The notes under the pieces were generated by a model. That model had not been told where the DNA came from and made no database searches. It saw nothing but the letters and a program-made list of their open reading frames with translations. Both the position numbers and the translations under genes were made by a program. From an uncultured Lachnobacterium sp. (GTDB taxonomy: Bacteria > Bacillota > Clostridia > Lachnospirales > Lachnospiraceae), in the NCBI GenBank assembly GCA_900550545.1, contig URSS01000001.1:62001-126000 (forward strand): 64,000 nucleotides of DNA. The letters run 5' to 3'. How positions within the stretch are numbered: position 1 is the first letter of the stretch; each line of letters starts with the position of its first letter. Below are positions 35,738 through 45,346 of this stretch, piece by piece.

Positions 35738-37582
35738 TCATTCTTTTGGCAAAGTCTCTGCCCCTGCTTCCTTCAAAAAGCGTGACAATTCCACCTTCTT
35801 ATTGTGAAGTGTTTTTACTGAACATAAGGTAAGACTTCTCTTTGCACGTGTCATTCCAACATAAAACAGACGCCTTTCCTCTTCCATATCCGGCTGTAAC
35901 ACAGCTTTCTTATATGGGGTGATTCCCTCATTCACATCAATCAGAAACACTTTTTCAAATTCGAGCCCCTTTGAACTGTGCAGGGTTGCGAGAACCACCG
36001 CATCCTCATTCGAATTTCCTCGTTTTGCCAATTCCTCGAGTTCTTTCTTATAATTCTCGATATGGGTATACCATTCCTCTAGCGTCCGGTACCCTTTGGC
36101 ATTACTTAAAATTTCATCTGCCACATCATACAGATCTTCCTTATTGACATTGCGGTAATCCGCGTAATCGGCAATATAATCATCGTACCCGATTCCTCTC
36201 CGGATAAAATTAATGGCTGCATAAGGACTTAATGTATTCAGTACACGCGTATCATGCCATAATTGTTCGATACGCTCCGCAATCCATGGCTGTTCATCAT
36301 ACATCCTTATCCACTCATCAAACGCCACATGTGGCTCACACAGACTATCTCTGCCAATATATCGCTTCGGCTTATTCATGATGCTTAAAAAATCCGCGCG
36401 CTTGTCACTTCCCTGCGCAATCCGGATATACGCAAAAAAGTCTTTTGCGATCCAGTGTTCATATATATTCGGAATCCGGTCTTTCGTCCGGAATGCCATA
36501 TTTCTTGAAAGCATTTGTTCCATCAACAGTCGTGGCTGCACATTTGTCCGAAAGAGAACGGCAATTTGTGGCAAAGGAATTCCTTCTGCCCGTGCTTTCT
36601 CAATTTCATTAATAAGAAATGTATTTTCCTGTCGTTCATCCTCAAACAGGAAAAACCTTACCGGATCCTGTTCCCTGCGGTGCGCGGTGATTGTTTTCTT
36701 AAATCGTTCCTCATTGTGTGCAATCAAGCGCCGGGATGCCTCTACAACAGCCGATGTACACCGATAATTGACATCCAGTGTGACCACTTTCGCCTTCGGA
36801 TATACTTTTGTAAACTGCAACATAATTTCCGGTTTAGAGCCACGGAAACGGTAGATTGACTGATCGTCATCTCCTACAATAAACAAATTATCCGCAGGCT
36901 TTGCCAACATACGCATAATGTCATACTGTATCTGATTGATATCCTGAAACTCATCGATTAATATGTACTGATACTTTTTCTGCCAGGCAGATAAAATGTC
37001 CGGTCGCTGCCGAAACAGTTCATAAGTATAGGTAAGCATATCATCAAAATCAATCAGGCGATTCTGCTGCAGTCTCCGGACATAAGCAGAATAAATCTTT
37101 CGAAAGATTTCCTCTCCACAATGGCTGGAATAAAAATGATCCAGAGGAATTCTCTCATTCTTTACCTTACTGATTTCTCCAAGAATCTCGCCAATAAATT
37201 CATTTTCATCCTGATACTCCAGATGATGATAGGAAATAATCTCCCGCATGAACTGATAACGTTGCTCTTCTGTAACAATGTTACTGCTCTCAAAATGATA
37301 TGCATATTTCAGCACCATAAAGAAAACCGCATGAAACGTTCCAAATGTCACATGGCTCTTTTCTTTTCCGGCCAGACGCAAAAAGCGCTGTTTCATTTCC
37401 TGCGCTGCTGCTCTGGTAAATGTAATCACAAGAATATTGGCAGGATTTACATGATGTTCTTCTATTAAATTCAGTGTTCGCTGGGTAATTACCGCAGTCT
37501 TCCCAGAACCGGGACCTGCTAAAACAAGCATCGGACCATCCTTGTGAAGGATGGCCTCCTGCTGCGATTTGTTAAAATTCAT
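35738..37582 (-). CDS. UvrD/PcrA-family superfamily 1 DNA helicase
   Basis: The 614-aa protein has all SF1A motifs: Walker A VLAGPGSGKTAVIT, Ia ITFTRAAAQEMKQR, II LIDEFQDINQIQYD, III GDDDQSIYRFRG, IV/V ATLHSSKGLEFEKVF and VI LFYVGMTRAKRSLTL. It is shorter than PcrA or UvrD (over 700 aa) and lacks their C-terminal RNA-polymerase-binding extension, so I do not assign a symbol. It follows gltX by 17 nt. Confidence 0.92.
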   Translation of the reverse strand: MNFNKSQQEAILHKDGPMLVLAGPGSGKTAVITQRTLNLIEEHHVNPANILVITFTRAAAQEMKQRFLRLAGKEKSHVTFGTFHAVFFMVLKYAYHFESSNIVTEEQRYQFMREIISYHHLEYQDENEFIGEILGEISKVKNERIPLDHFYSSHCGEEIFRKIYSAYVRRLQQNRLIDFDDMLTYTYELFRQRPDILSAWQKKYQYILIDEFQDINQIQYDIMRMLAKPADNLFIVGDDDQSIYRFRGSKPEIMLQFTKVYPKAKVVTLDVNYRCTSAVVEASRRLIAHNEERFKKTITAHRREQDPVRFFLFEDERQENTFLINEIEKARAEGIPLPQIAVLFRTNVQPRLLMEQMLSRNMAFRTKDRIPNIYEHWIAKDFFAYIRIAQGSDKRADFLSIMNKPKRYIGRDSLCEPHVAFDEWIRMYDEQPWIAERIEQLWHDTRVLNTLSPYAAINFIRRGIGYDDYIADYADYRNVNKEDLYDVADEILSNAKGYRTLEEWYTHIENYKKELEELAKRGNSNEDAVVLATLHSSKGLEFEKVFLIDVNEGITPYKKAVLQPDMEEERRLFYVGMTRAKRSLTLCSVKTLHNKKVELSRFLKEAGAETLPKE

Positions 37583-37599
37583 GAGTACCTCATTATATC

Positions 37600-39051
37600 T
37601 TATGCGGAAAGAAGTTCAATGCCTTTGCGAATACGTGCAAGGGACTCTTCCTTACCGAGTACTTCCATCAGTTCGGTTGCTCCACCCGGTGTCATCTGCT
37701 TGCCAGATATAGCGGTACGGATTGGCCACATTACATAACCATTCTTGCAGCCTTTTTGCTCAACATACTTCAGAAGTGTTGCATATAATGCATCATTGCT
37801 GTAATCTTCCTGTGCCTCAAGAATCGGCAGAATCTCCTGCAATACTTCAAGAGAAGTCTCTGCATTGGTCTTCATCTTCTTGTGTGTGTACATTGCAACA
37901 TCATATTCCGGTAACTCTTCAAAGAAATCAATATGATCCTTAATGTCAGGGAAAATCTCAATACGTGTCTGTACCATCTTGGCAATCTTCTTTAAGTCAT
38001 AATCTTTGGTGATGACTTCCTTGATGTAAGGCAGGGCTTTCTCATAAAATGTGTCAAAGTCCATTTTCTTAATGTACTCGCCATTCATCCATTTTAATTT
38101 TGTAAAATCAAATACGGCCGGTGATTTGTTCATATGATGATAATCAAACTTCTCTACCAGCTCGTCCAAAGACATAATCTCCTGATTATCTGCAGGACTC
38201 CATCCAAGCAAAGCGACAAAGTTAACGATTGCTTCAGTCAAAAATCCCTGATCTACCAGATCTTCGAAAGAAGAATGTCCACAACGCTTGGAAAGCTTGT
38301 GATGCTCCTCATCTGTGATCAGCGGACAGTGTACATATACCGGTACTTCCCAGCCGAACGCCTCATAGAGACGATTGTACTTCGGAGAAGATGATAAATA
38401 CTCATTACCACGTACCACATGTGTAATTCCCATCAGATGATCATCTACTACATTTGCGAAATTGTAGGTTGGATATCCATCGGATTTGATGAGGATCATG
38501 TCATCTAACTCTGCATTATCAACGGTAATGTCTCCGTAAATCTCATCTTCGAAAGTTGTTGTTCCCTCTGTCGGATTGTTCTGACGAATTACGTATGGAA
38601 CACCTGCTGCAAGCTTTGCTTCTACCTCTTCTTTGGAAAGGTGCAGACAATGTTTGTCATATACCGTAATCTCCTTGCCTGCTACTGTCTTGCGAAGACT
38701 GTCAAGTCTCTCCTTATCACAGAAACAATAATAAGCCTCTCCCTTGTCAATCAGCTGCTTGGCATATTTTAAATAAATTCCCTGCGCCTGACGCTCACTC
38801 TGCACATAGGGACCACAGCCACCATCCTTGTCCGGACCTTCATCATGAATCAGACCGGTCTCCTTGAGTGTACGATAAATAATCTCAACCGCACCTTCTA
38901 CATAGCGTTCCTGATCGGTATCTTCTATTCTTAAAATAAAATCTCCGCCCTCATGCTTTGTAATGAGGTATGCATATAATGCAGTACGAAGATTTCCTAC
39001 ATGCATTCTTCCTGTTGGACTTGGTGCAAATCTTGTTCTTACTTTACTCAT
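37600..39051 (-). CDS. gltX: Glutamyl-tRNA synthetase GltX
   Basis: A class I aminoacyl-tRNA synthetase that charges tRNA-Glu. The 483-aa protein starts [20 protein letters not shown] (HIGH-like MHVG), contains [13 protein letters not shown] and the KMSKS-like [15 protein letters not shown], plus an anticodon-binding C-terminal domain. The start ATG has GAGGAG-type SD, and a good promoter lies 34-62 nt upstream. Confidence 0.98.
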   Translation of the reverse strand: MSKVRTRFAPSPTGRMHVGNLRTALYAYLITKHEGGDFILRIEDTDQERYVEGAVEIIYRTLKETGLIHDEGPDKDGGCGPYVQSERQAQGIYLKYAKQLIDKGEAYYCFCDKERLDSLRKTVAGKEITVYDKHCLHLSKEEVEAKLAAGVPYVIRQNNPTEGTTTFEDEIYGDITVDNAELDDMILIKSDGYPTYNFANVVDDHLMGITHVVRGNEYLSSSPKYNRLYEAFGWEVPVYVHCPLITDEEHHKLSKRCGHSSFEDLVDQGFLTEAIVNFVALLGWSPADNQEIMSLDELVEKFDYHHMNKSPAVFDFTKLKWMNGEYIKKMDFDTFYEKALPYIKEVITKDYDLKKIAKMVQTRIEIFPDIKDHIDFFEELPEYDVAMYTHKKMKTNAETSLEVLQEILPILEAQEDYSNDALYATLLKYVEQKGCKNGYVMWPIRTAISGKQMTPGGATELMEVLGKEESLARIRKGIELLSA

Positions 39052-39084
39052 TGCCTTTTTCTCCTCGCTTTTTTCGTAACGTTA

Positions 39085-39113
39085 ATTATATACCAATCAT
39101 CTCCATTACGCAA
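39085..39113 (-). promoter_or_regulatory. Sigma-A-type promoter of gltX
   Basis: On the minus strand TTGCGT (39108-39113) and TATAAT (39085-39090) are 17 bp apart; the box lies between the cotJC hairpin and gltX. No T-box structure was seen. Confidence 0.75.
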
Positions 39114-39115
39114 GA

Positions 39116-39143
39116 TTCGGGGACAAATGTTTTTGCCCCCGAA
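39116..39143 (-). terminator. Stem-loop after cotJC
   Basis: A 12-bp stem TTCGGGGGCAAA/TTTGTCCCCGAA (one G-U pair) with an AACA loop lies 16 nt after the cotJC stop. It has no U-run, so it may be a weak terminator or an mRNA-end stabiliser. Confidence 0.55.
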
Positions 39144-39158
39144 CATACGAAATACTAT

Positions 39159-39698
39159 CTATTGCTGTTTATTTTTCTTCTGACAATCAAAATCCGGATT
39201 GAATGCGTAGAAATTCTTGCTGTCAAGATCCTCCTGTACCATACGAAGTGCCTCACCAAAACGCTGGAAATGTACAATCTCTCTGGCTCTCAAAAAGCGG
39301 ATTGGATCTGCCACTTCCGGATCTTTGGCAAGTCTAAGAATATTATCATATGTTTTTCTCGCCTTTTGTTCCGCCGCCATATCCTCCACAAGATCCGCAA
39401 TCGCATCACCCGTACACTGGAACTCCGTTGCGCTGAATGGTACACCACCGGCTGCCTGCGGCCATACAGATGCTGTATGGTCAATATAATAAGGAGCAAA
39501 ACCCGCAGCCTCTAACTCTTTTGCAGATAAGCCCTTGGTCAGCTGACGCACAATAGCTCCGATCATCTCGAGGTGAGCGAGTTCTTCCGTTCCGATATCC
39601 GTAAGTAATCCCGCCACTCTTGGGTTATATGCGGAAAAGCGCTGGGAAAGATATCGCATGGAAGCTCCCAGTTCTCCGTCAGGACCGCCATATACCAA
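39159..39698 (-). pseudogene. cotJC: cotJC 3' fragment (manganese-catalase-type spore coat protein), interrupted by prophage
   Basis: From YGGPDGELGASMRYLSQRF onward this is a typical CotJC/manganese catalase: TDIGTEELAHLEM, AAEQKARKTYDNIL and REIVHFQRFGEAL supply the Glu/His di-manganese ligands. Family members have about 25-30 further N-terminal residues before YGGPDGE. Here the upstream frame reads unrelated codons and reaches a stop within about 18 codons; the ORF's first codon is a TTG without SD. The break coincides with the edge of the prophage, so the gene was probably split by integration. Without excision it would make at most an N-truncated product. Confidence 0.85.
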
Positions 39699-39712
39699 TA
39701 GCCTACAATATA
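39690..39712. other. Inferred prophage attachment junction inside cotJC
   Basis: Host cotJC similarity ends at the YGG codons and phage sequence begins. The exact core cannot be fixed because the second junction lies outside the window. All prophage genes read away from the packaging end towards this junction. Confidence 0.65.
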
Positions 39713-39749
39713 AATAGGAAGGAACTGTTCCGTTTTGTCCCTTCCTATT
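39713..39749. repeat. Inverted repeat at the prophage edge
   Basis: AATAGGAAGG (39713-39722) and CCTTCCTATT (39740-39749) form a 10-bp stem between the amidase gene and the junction. T-runs are poor on both sides. It may be a terminator for the lysis unit or part of the attachment site. Confidence 0.6.
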
Positions 39750-39782
39750 CTACCGTAAAACCCATCATATTTCTACACAAAA

Positions 39783-40322
39783 TTATAGCTTGTCCAAAAA
39801 TTCTTTCTTCCACTTCTTATCGTTGGTCCAGTATGCCGGACAAGGCTTTCCTGTCACATCAAAGTGCCGGATCACATGTGCCTTATCGATGTTATATTTC
39901 TTCATCAGCTTTTTTGTAAGTGTAACAGCATTCTGAATCGTCGCTGCTGACGCTCCAGCTTTTCCGTCTCTTACGGTATCACACAATTCGATGTTGATTG
40001 AGTTTGCATTGGTGCAAAGTCCATACTTCTTGCCACCGCCTGTCTTTCCACAGTTCGGATATTTCTTGCCACCTACGGACCAAGCAATGTTTTTAAGCGG
40101 CACCGACTTCGTGTAGGAATCATCATCGACGAAATAATGAGCCGATGCCTTAACCACGTTGTTGTGGAAATATTTGGCATTCGACTCATCGTGATCTCCG
40201 TCGTTAGCGGTGTAATGGATAACGATGTACTTAATGGATTTTAAACTTCTCTTATCCCCATAGTTTTTCGGGTTCGCAAACAACTGCTTTGCAATTGCTT
40301 TGATTGCTTTTGTAACTGCCAT
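39783..40322 (-). CDS. Phage endolysin, N-acetylmuramoyl-L-alanine amidase (Amidase_2)
   Basis: The 179-aa protein is a single T7-lysozyme-like amidase domain that cleaves the glycan-peptide bond for host lysis. Zinc ligands are His36 (VIHYTAN), His153 and Cys161 (RHFDVTGKPCP). No cell-wall-binding domain or signal peptide is present, consistent with holin-dependent release. SD AAGGAGGAATAGC precedes the ATG; it follows the holin gene by 1 nt. Confidence 0.93.
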   Translation of the reverse strand: MAVTKAIKAIAKQLFANPKNYGDKRSLKSIKYIVIHYTANDGDHDESNAKYFHNNVVKASAHYFVDDDSYTKSVPLKNIAWSVGGKKYPNCGKTGGGKKYGLCTNANSINIELCDTVRDGKAGASAATIQNAVTLTKKLMKKYNIDKAHVIRHFDVTGKPCPAYWTNDKKWKKEFLDKL

Positions 40323-40323
40323 G

Positions 40324-40551
40324 CTATTCCTCCTTTACTTCTGGGATGCCGGCTACACTGGTGAGTAGCGATACCAAGCCTGCAACAATCGATGCTGATA
40401 CTACCATCTTCCAGTCTACTGCAGACACGACTGCACTTGTTCCGATAACAGCAATAGCTGTCTGCGCCATAGTCTTCACTGCTCTGACTGCTGCGGCCTT
40501 TGCCCATTTCTGCGTGTTTACCGATACTTTGAATACACAATTTTTTGGCAT
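40324..40551 (-). CDS. Phage holin, r1t-like family
   Basis: The 75-aa protein has two hydrophobic helices (MAQTAIAVIGTSAVVSAV and MVVSASIVAGLVSLLTSVAG) separated by a short turn DW, then GIPEVKEE. The VDW...SLLTS..GIPE pattern fits the Lactococcus phage r1t holin family. It lies directly before the amidase, as expected of a lysis cassette. Confidence 0.85.
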   Translation of the reverse strand: MPKNCVFKVSVNTQKWAKAAAVRAVKTMAQTAIAVIGTSAVVSAVDWKMVVSASIVAGLVSLLTSVAGIPEVKEE

Positions 40552-40552
40552 A

Positions 40553-40846
40553 TTAGTCTCCTTCCTGTGGCTCTGTTGGTAGAGCCATCAATGCGTTATA
40601 TAGTTGCGTTCCTACTCCGTTACCATGAAGCGCATGATACTGTTGGTACTCATCCTCTAAGGACTGCTTAACATACACCGGACAATATCCTAGATCATCA
40701 TGGTATTTATTGTACAGGCGTATGAGGTCGGCACGGAGCAACGCCCTGACCCCTTTGCGAGTAGCAATTACCTGTCTATACAGGAATAGAACCGCGCCTG
40801 CAAAAGCAGTTATTAACTGCCAGTTGTCTGATATGAATTTGATCAT
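40553..40846 (-). CDS. Small membrane protein of the lysis unit
   Basis: A 97-aa protein with one N-terminal transmembrane helix (LITAFAGAVLFLYRQVIA) and a soluble C-terminal part with YNKYHDDLGYCPVYVKQSLEDEYQQYH (quoted in two parts: YNKYHDDLGYCPV; KQSLEDEYQQYH). ATG 40846 has AAGGAG 8 nt upstream and is preferred to the GTG at 40855. It resembles small proteins found with holins in Firmicutes prophages and may be a holin partner. It is the first gene after late promoter A. Confidence 0.7.
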   Translation of the reverse strand: MIKFISDNWQLITAFAGAVLFLYRQVIATRKGVRALLRADLIRLYNKYHDDLGYCPVYVKQSLEDEYQQYHALHGNGVGTQLYNALMALPTEPQEGD

Positions 40847-40875
40847 TCGGTGCACTCCTTAATCTTTATGAATAA

Positions 40876-40911
40876 AGTATACGCCCTATTCAAAGACTGT
40901 TTGTACCAAAT
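40876..40911 (-). promoter_or_regulatory. Prophage late promoter element, copy A (lysis unit)
   Basis: Minus strand: ATTTGGTACAAAC, with TATACT (40876-40881) 22 bp after TTGGTA (40904-40909). The same element occurs at three other places in the prophage. It starts right at the T-run of the tail-unit terminator and ends 30 nt before the first lysis gene. Confidence 0.8.
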
Positions 40912-40933
40912 AAAAAAGGCATCCGAAGATGCC
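40912..40933 (-). terminator. Intrinsic terminator of the tail unit
   Basis: Minus strand GGCATC TTCG GATGCC followed by TTTTTT: a 6-bp stem with a stable TTCG tetraloop, 3 nt after the stop of the tail protein gene at 40936. A strong terminator placed directly before late promoter A. Confidence 0.93.
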
Positions 40934-40935
40934 CT

Positions 40936-42237
40936 CTATAATTCTTCTGTGATTGTGTATGTGATTTTCATGGTTTTGTCCGCGGTCTTCACAAGTGTGT
41001 TTCCCAGATTATTGATAGTACAAACATTATTTCGAAAATACCCAAAATTCAAAGCTGTTTTAGAATCGCCCGTGTCAATTCTTATAAGTTCATTATCATC
41101 TGCGATATATGTCGGAATATATTTTTCTTCATAATATACCTTATTGTAAAAACCTCTACAATAATTTTCACCACTATAATTATAATGGAATACTGTATTA
41201 TCCTTCAAAAAAACATTTCCATCTGAAAACACCTGATTTTTGTTTGCATATGCCCCGTAATAGGCAGTGAAACTTTCATCATACTGTATAATATCCGAAG
41301 GATCTGATATATTAATCTTTGAAAAAGCCTTCGCTTTTCCATTGTCTGTCATAATATATAAATATCCATCTGTAACACAGAAAACATCTAATCTTGACAC
41401 ATCATAATTTGCATTAATTTCTTTTATGCCAAAAGATTCGTCTACCCGCAAAGTATCTTTGTTCATTCTTGCAAGATACTGTTTATTCTGTGACTCCGCA
41501 CAAAAATAATAATAGTATCCATCATGACCATATGTCCAAGTTCCCCCATTCTTAAATCCGGAACATTCCACATTTTGTTCAGTTATCTTTGTTACCTTCG
41601 TACGGATTCCACTTGTTAAATAGAGCGTGTTTATTGCAATTGTAAACTTTTTCACTTTAATTGTTGTCTCATCCACCTGTGTAATACAGGTAGCAATATT
41701 TTTATTAAAATCATAATGTACAAAATTCGTTTCCAGTTCACTGTATCTTTCGTCTAAGTATACTGATCCAATACTTTCTGGATTTGCCAGTATTGTATAT
41801 CCATTCTTACAAGTCTCTGCATCTGTCAAACAAACTGCAGATATAGATCCATTTCCCTGTGATGTTCCAAAATCCCAGACATATTGGTATCCATTATCCA
41901 ACAATTTACTCTCTGTCAGATTTTTACTTCCTCTTTTTTTATCAGAACTGGCATTTGCATCATTCGATGCATATCCTGTCAGTATATCCATAGAAGAAAT
42001 ATTTAAAGCATAGTTACTTATATTTTCTTCTACAGGCTCACTTAATAAGATAATTCCACCCATAGCGTTATCATAAAGAGGGCCTATTTTTGCTCTCATT
42101 GTATAGTCTCCAGTAAACCTTCTATATAAATTTGCAAGGATGCTTAGGTGACTTGTAATCAAATTGTGTTTTTCAACAACTTCCTTTTCCCCTGTATGCA
42201 CATTCGTCAATTCAATTTTTGTATGTCCTTTTAACAT
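40936..42237 (-). CDS. Distal tail/fibre protein (candidate receptor-binding protein)
   Basis: A 433-aa protein with an N-terminal segment KIELTNVHTGEKEVVEKHN that I have seen in baseplate or fibre proteins of Lachnospiraceae phages, followed by a long beta-rich, Tyr/Asn-rich region with repeat-like blades (YYYFCAESQNKQYLARMNKD; YLYIMTDNGKAKAFSKINI) that could form a propeller. As the last gene of the tail unit it is in the usual position of a receptor-binding protein. Function inferred from position and composition. Confidence 0.6.
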   Translation of the reverse strand: MLKGHTKIELTNVHTGEKEVVEKHNLITSHLSILANLYRRFTGDYTMRAKIGPLYDNAMGGIILLSEPVEENISNYALNISSMDILTGYASNDANASSDKKRGSKNLTESKLLDNGYQYVWDFGTSQGNGSISAVCLTDAETCKNGYTILANPESIGSVYLDERYSELETNFVHYDFNKNIATCITQVDETTIKVKKFTIAINTLYLTSGIRTKVTKITEQNVECSGFKNGGTWTYGHDGYYYYFCAESQNKQYLARMNKDTLRVDESFGIKEINANYDVSRLDVFCVTDGYLYIMTDNGKAKAFSKINISDPSDIIQYDESFTAYYGAYANKNQVFSDGNVFLKDNTVFHYNYSGENYCRGFYNKVYYEEKYIPTYIADDNELIRIDTGDSKTALNFGYFRNNVCTINNLGNTLVKTADKTMKITYTITEEL

Positions 42238-42247
42238 GCTTATCCTC

Positions 42248-43339
42248 CTAATTCATGAAGTTGAAAACAACACTGCTCACCGCATCTTCTGCACTTGTCA
42301 GCGTAATCCGAAAAACAAAGAAAGATCCGTCAGCCGTTGCCGCATTCCACTGCTCGCTTGTAATTGCTTTTAATGTATCTGCATCCATCCCGGCCGCTCC
42401 GTCAGCTATAGTCACCCAGTCGGTACCATTATGGACACTCCATGTACTTCCATCGTCAAAACTGCAAGAAAAGACTGGTTCTCCGGACACTTCAACATTT
42501 ACACCCGTAATTCCCGTGATGCTCTCATCCGATAAATCAATTTCAGTCGTAATGTTCTGCTCCGGCGGCACTGCTTTAACCACTACCTTCTTTTCCGGCA
42601 GCTCCATGTCCGAATCCTGCCAGTACAAAATCACTGGCTTATGGATACCAAGTAACAATGCCGAATCGCTGATCTCATCCATGCCATACTGTCGGAACAC
42701 GGTGGCTGTCACTTCGGATATTGGTATCTGTATAAGCGCTCCATCTGTAATGTTATAAAGATTCCCTGTTTCGGAATCTTTGATCAGGTATTTCCGGTCA
42801 AATGGGGGCTGAATCTGTATCGTTTCATTTGCTACAATAAAGCTTCCGTCTTCCTGCTTATAAAATGATACATTTGGAGATTCAGAAGAATATGTATAGC
42901 TGTATGTCGTTTCTACAGATAATTCATTCGTTCCATCATTGTATGATGTCGGAATATCCACCATGTGCAGATAGATATCCCCCGTATCAAGCAAAACAAC
43001 ATCAAATGTAATCCGGTAATCATCCCCTGTAGTGCCATAATAAGTATACCCATTCCATCTGATTCGGATGAAATGATAATATCCATACAGTGTACCTTCC
43101 TCTCTCCAGAGATTGTACATTTTTGCATCCCGGCGATTTACTCTCAGATGCTCTCTATTACTGCCAAATCCCAGCCACGAATTGCCGCTGCAGTAGATCT
43201 GTGCAACTGCTGCATTGTTAAATGTCAGCCAGTCCGCGCCATCCACAGCAACCGCATCATCGTCATGGCCTTCATTATTGATAATCACAGTCGCATGTGT
43301 CACATCTGATATAATATCCTCTATACTGTTGTAATTCAT
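42248..43339 (-). CDS. Phage tail/baseplate structural protein
   Basis: A 363-aa beta-rich protein. The N-terminal part has WLTFNNAAVAQIYCSGNSWLGF and NREHLRVNRRDAKMYNLWRE, a jelly-roll-like stretch; the C-terminal part has CSFDDGSTWSVHNGTDWVTI, a carbohydrate-binding-looking block. No catalytic motif is visible. It overlaps the upstream baseplate gene by 4 nt. Probably a side fibre or baseplate component. Confidence 0.55.
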   Translation of the reverse strand: MNYNSIEDIISDVTHATVIINNEGHDDDAVAVDGADWLTFNNAAVAQIYCSGNSWLGFGSNREHLRVNRRDAKMYNLWREEGTLYGYYHFIRIRWNGYTYYGTTGDDYRITFDVVLLDTGDIYLHMVDIPTSYNDGTNELSVETTYSYTYSSESPNVSFYKQEDGSFIVANETIQIQPPFDRKYLIKDSETGNLYNITDGALIQIPISEVTATVFRQYGMDEISDSALLLGIHKPVILYWQDSDMELPEKKVVVKAVPPEQNITTEIDLSDESITGITGVNVEVSGEPVFSCSFDDGSTWSVHNGTDWVTIADGAAGMDADTLKAITSEQWNAATADGSFFVFRITLTSAEDAVSSVVFNFMN

Positions 43340-45345
43340 GAAATCACCACACTCTCTGCTGTATACTGCGTAAAGTCAAGAGATATCGTCTCCATCCTTC
43401 CGCTGTCAATCGTCTGTTCCTCTGAAATATACTTATAATCGGTACGCATTTTAAAGGTATCCTCTGCATCATTGACATATTCCTGACTATACACAGATCC
43501 TTGCTTGTACTGTGTGCTGATGGTGTGCGTCCTGATAGTATCTTTGCTTTCAAGCGTCTCTTTCATTCCTGCAATTTCGATCAGGCTGTCTGTAAGCGCA
43601 ATGCCTGCAAATACTTCGGACAATCCAGATGTTTCTGGTTCCTTTGTTTTTGCGGATACCGTTTCTGTGAAATTACCAATCTTAATATTTGTTTTATCCA
43701 GTTCAATCCCTTTAAATTTCTCTTCAATCTCGATTGTTCCATCCCAAACGGAAACTTTTGTAGGTTCAAGACCCGCACTGAATATAACAGCCTGCGTAGC
43801 GCGTTGTGCTATATCACACGCCGGAACTGTCTGGTCAATTTCTGCCGGCTCATATGTACCACCATTTTGTGCAAACTGAATAAGTCCTTTGATCTGCGCA
43901 TCCCGTATGCGGCTTGCACTCTCATAATATCCCGTTTTCATCAGTATCGAAAAATTCGCGATGGTTCCCTTTAAAGCTTCGAATGTATACACAAGCGAAA
44001 GAGTGTGCTCCCCTTTTTCATAGTACTGGCGAAAAGGCTCATCATTCAGCTTTGCGGTGTCCAAATAATAATACACATCCACAATTCCATCCAGGTTCAT
44101 GCACAATGGAATAGATGCTGCAAACACAATCACTGCATCATCTGTAGTTTTAAAACTGATCTGTGCCACATTATTACCGCCATCCGTTACTTTAAGGGCT
44201 TTTGGGTTTGTAAAAGGTTTGACAACAAGCCCAGCCTTATTCAACACTTTATTGATTTCCGTCTGTAACAGCCGCCTGGTAGAATTCAGGTTATTTCCAT
44301 AAGTTTCTTTTGCTGTAGCCGAGTAGGAATCTGTAAGCCTTTGTATTCCAGATAGCCTACGCTGCATGATGTAGGAATCAATTGTTGCATCCCCGTCATA
44401 ATAGCGGATGGAATCCCCTACCTCATAACACGGATTCCCCTGGAATTCGCCACTGAACGGCCGATAACTATACTTTGCATACACAGCTAAAAGCTGATCA
44501 CCGATCTCCCTGATCTGCTTTTCTTCCATGCCGTTTAAAAGCATGTTGTCACTTATAACGTACAGATTCGGTGTACTGGCGGTAACTTTATCTCCAAACG
44601 TCACATCTGTGTTTCCTGCCGTAATCTGTAGCTTGGTAATTTTCGCCGTAACATAAGATTCATACTGTACCAAAGCATTTGCACTATATTTTTCAATATC
44701 GGCCATTGGTGGATCAATATCCGGAAGCGTAATCCATATCAGTCTTCCATTCCTGCCAATGTGTGCAAAACATGCATTTAATTCTCCGATTGCCTGCAAA
44801 ACTGTAGCACCGGAACAATCCGATGTAATATTCGTATCCTGCGGGATCTCCACATCATCAAATATAAGCTCTGCATCAGCCTGTTCTATACCAATTTCCT
44901 GCGCAAATGAATCACGCAAATCCTTAATCGTAACTGGAAACTCCAGTTTGTTATACCATTCAATGTAATTTTCACTTATAACATCATGTAAAGCATCATA
45001 GGCAACTACATCCCGGTATTTACGATCAGATGTCATCGTATCTGTTTCAATCTTGTAGGAACCATAGCAAAATAATTCATCATTGTTTCCATTTAACATT
45101 TCTTTGACGGTTACAATCCTGTTTTTCAGACTGTCCGTGTTATTCAGTACACGAAATTTTAACTGGGAAGATTCACACACTCCGAATTTTAAATTTTCTT
45201 CAGAACAAAGGCTTTCCGTCAATTCAAAATTTTCGTATGCCAATTCTTCATTCGTGATATCATTCCTACCGTCATCGACACTGATCTGCAGTTGTTTATC
45301 TATGGATGTCTGGAGAAATAAATCCCTGTATTTGTATCCAACCAT
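43336..45345 (-). CDS. Tail-associated baseplate protein (Tal-like)
   Basis: The 669-aa protein follows the distal tail gene and begins MVGYKYRDLFLQTSIDKQLQ. Its first half has the fold pattern of siphophage tail-hub proteins (KEMLNGNNDELFCYGSYKIE; YDALHDVISENYIEWYN). The rest is beta-rich without an evident endopeptidase motif. It is assigned to the tail hub/baseplate by order and size. Confidence 0.65.
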   Translation of the reverse strand: MVGYKYRDLFLQTSIDKQLQISVDDGRNDITNEELAYENFELTESLCSEENLKFGVCESSQLKFRVLNNTDSLKNRIVTVKEMLNGNNDELFCYGSYKIETDTMTSDRKYRDVVAYDALHDVISENYIEWYNKLEFPVTIKDLRDSFAQEIGIEQADAELIFDDVEIPQDTNITSDCSGATVLQAIGELNACFAHIGRNGRLIWITLPDIDPPMADIEKYSANALVQYESYVTAKITKLQITAGNTDVTFGDKVTASTPNLYVISDNMLLNGMEEKQIREIGDQLLAVYAKYSYRPFSGEFQGNPCYEVGDSIRYYDGDATIDSYIMQRRLSGIQRLTDSYSATAKETYGNNLNSTRRLLQTEINKVLNKAGLVVKPFTNPKALKVTDGGNNVAQISFKTTDDAVIVFAASIPLCMNLDGIVDVYYYLDTAKLNDEPFRQYYEKGEHTLSLVYTFEALKGTIANFSILMKTGYYESASRIRDAQIKGLIQFAQNGGTYEPAEIDQTVPACDIAQRATQAVIFSAGLEPTKVSVWDGTIEIEEKFKGIELDKTNIKIGNFTETVSAKTKEPETSGLSEVFAGIALTDSLIEIAGMKETLESKDTIRTHTISTQYKQGSVYSQEYVNDAEDTFKMRTDYKYISEEQTIDSGRMETISLDFTQYTAESVVIS

Positions 45346-45346
45346 A

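Noticed and set aside
38970..39515. 181-aa plus-strand ORF
   Set aside because: Overlaps gltX start and the cotJC fragment in antisense; residue composition is not protein-like.
40241..40540. 99-aa minus-strand ORF across amidase and holin genes
   Set aside because: Runs through two well-supported genes in another frame and has no SD.
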